Source: an uncultured Campylobacter sp.
GTDB taxonomy: Bacteria > Campylobacterota > Campylobacteria > Campylobacterales > Campylobacteraceae
Assembly: GCF_938018035.1 (NCBI RefSeq)
Contig: NZ_CALIJF010000173.1
Span: 1 to 5,609 of the forward strand
Length of the DNA: 5,609 nt
Reading direction: 5' to 3'
Each line of letters begins with the position of its first letter. The stretch's first letter is position 1. The notes below the pieces were generated by a model. It was not told where the DNA came from. It searched no databases and saw only the letters and a program-made list of their open reading frames with translations. Made by a program: the position numbers and the translations under genes. Shown here piece after piece: positions 5,011 through 5,609 of this stretch.

Positions 5011-5542
5011 TTAAGGTACGGCGTAATTTTTTCGCTTACGCATGCGGCTTTTAGGTGCTTGGTAATTTCAGTTTGCTCGCAGAATTTTAAGATGTGCGGT
5101 TTTTCGAGACTTTATAGCAGCGGGATTTTGGTTTGGGTTTTTAGCGAGAAGGTATTTGGCGAATTTGCAGTGCTATGGCTTTGATTTTTGCCGAGAAATT
5201 TTAGAATTTTATGATTTTGCAGGAGAATTTTGTGTGTTTTGGCGCCGCGTCGAACTTAAAATTTTATCTTGTCGCCGCGTAAGATTGCGCGCCTAATCTT
5301 TTTGTATTTTTAAATACGGCGTATGTTTTGAGATTTGCGTCCGTTTTTGAAATTTTACTCTGAATAAACGTTGGATTCACAAAATAAGTCGCCCGGTGGA
5401 TAATTTTAAAAAGCCTGCAAGCCTGCAATGCAAAAGCTAAAGCCTTATGAGAGTTTGCCGAAATTTAGCCGCTCAAAATGCCGCTGTGTTATAGTGCGCC
5501 AATGAGCTCTAGGCACCGCATTGTACGCTACGTTTGCCCGCC

Positions 5543-5609
5543 TCACAGCTCGCTAAAACGCTCAAAGCGGGCTTTTAGAGATTTTGCATTTTTGTTTAAA
5601 AGCTCCGCT
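5543..5609 (-). CDS. C-terminal end of a gene continuing beyond the right edge (partial)
   Basis: The minus strand reads 21 codons, AELLNKNAKSLKARFERFSEL, to a TGA at 5545-5543. The text is amphipathic and helical, with a good coding look compared with the sequence to its left. The pattern of spaced Leu/Ala and a final RF.. resembles the last helix of methyl-accepting chemotaxis proteins, but 21 residues are far too few to assign a family. Confidence 0.45.
   Translation of the reverse strand, partial: AELLNKNAKSLKARFERFSEL

Larger units (their letters stand above)
4347..5542. other. Long stretch without a convincing gene
   Basis: About 1.2 kb with stops in all frames at short intervals and no ribosome-site-plus-start giving protein-like text. 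I saw no tRNA or other RNA gene I recognise. It holds a degenerate tandem duplication (4631-4820), copies of the short GCGTGGA motif, a 12-bp palindrome (4891-4902), an 8-bp inverted repeat (4955-5010), a small hairpin (5021-5041) and an 8-bp tandem duplication AGCCTGCA x2 (5412-5427). It may be heavily decayed coding sequence, a repeat-rich intergenic region, or an unrecognised non-coding RNA. Confidence 0.6.

Noticed and set aside
5536..5576. GCCCGC ... GCGGGC followed by TTTT as a plus-strand terminator
   Set aside because: The loop is about 25 nt and half the structure lies within the minus-strand partial gene's C-terminal codons. No plus-strand gene precedes it.
1..5609. CRISPR array, tRNA genes, insertion sequence or replication origin
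   Set aside because: I found no regularly spaced identical repeats, no cloverleaf I could fold by eye, no transposase text or terminal inverted repeats with target duplications, and no cluster of origin boxes.

Overview
The window looks like chromosomal DNA from a Campylobacter, probably one of the higher-GC oral or gut lineages (the C. gracilis / C. rectus / C. showae / C. concisus kind). This is an inference. It rests on the many AAATTTTA-type runs between genes, the TruD sequence, a protein type I associate with Campylobacterota, and a compact bacterial class A RNase P RNA. No species is claimed.

Layout. Positions 1-305 hold the 3' end of an AT-rich gene of unknown function entering from the left edge. 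A 344-residue protein (1472 to 438, minus strand) and truD (1579-2691, plus strand; tRNA-Glu U13 pseudouridine synthase) diverge from a 106-bp region that contains a 16-bp perfect palindrome with a -10-like core on both strands. About 200 bp after truD lies a clear rho-independent terminator (2898-2926), preceded by a longer hairpin (2802-2839).

The most interesting part is 3004 to about 3690 on the minus strand, which is AT-rich. It holds an intact 121-residue immunity-like gene (3369-3004) whose start lies 41 nt inside the 3' end of a broken gene. Correcting two single-base frame breaks (one extra G at 3631, one T missing from the T-run at 3525-3529) restores a continuous protein ending of about 110-120 residues. 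It resembles the C-terminal toxin domain of a polymorphic (contact-dependent or RHS/FhaB-like) toxin. The relic stops at the rnpB promoter, so no toxin N-terminus or secretion domain remains here. It is best read as an orphan toxin-tail and immunity cassette, decaying on the toxin side.

Next comes rnpB (about 3716-4024, plus strand), with a TATAAT box at 3702-3707, then a small lipoprotein gene starting with TTG (4068-4346). From 4347 to 5542, about 1.2 kb, I find no convincing gene. This stretch has a degenerate tandem duplication with a 126-bp period, copies of a short dispersed motif also present downstream of truD, and several inverted repeats. At the right edge, 21 codons plus a stop on the minus strand look like the C-terminus of a gene continuing outside the window.

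The housekeeping genes (truD, rnpB) are ordinary. Apart from the toxin/immunity pair and the divergent promoter region, nothing links neighbouring genes functionally. I do not see a clearly new multi-gene system. The broken toxin tail with its intact partner, and the AT-rich gene end at the left edge, are the accessory material worth following up.
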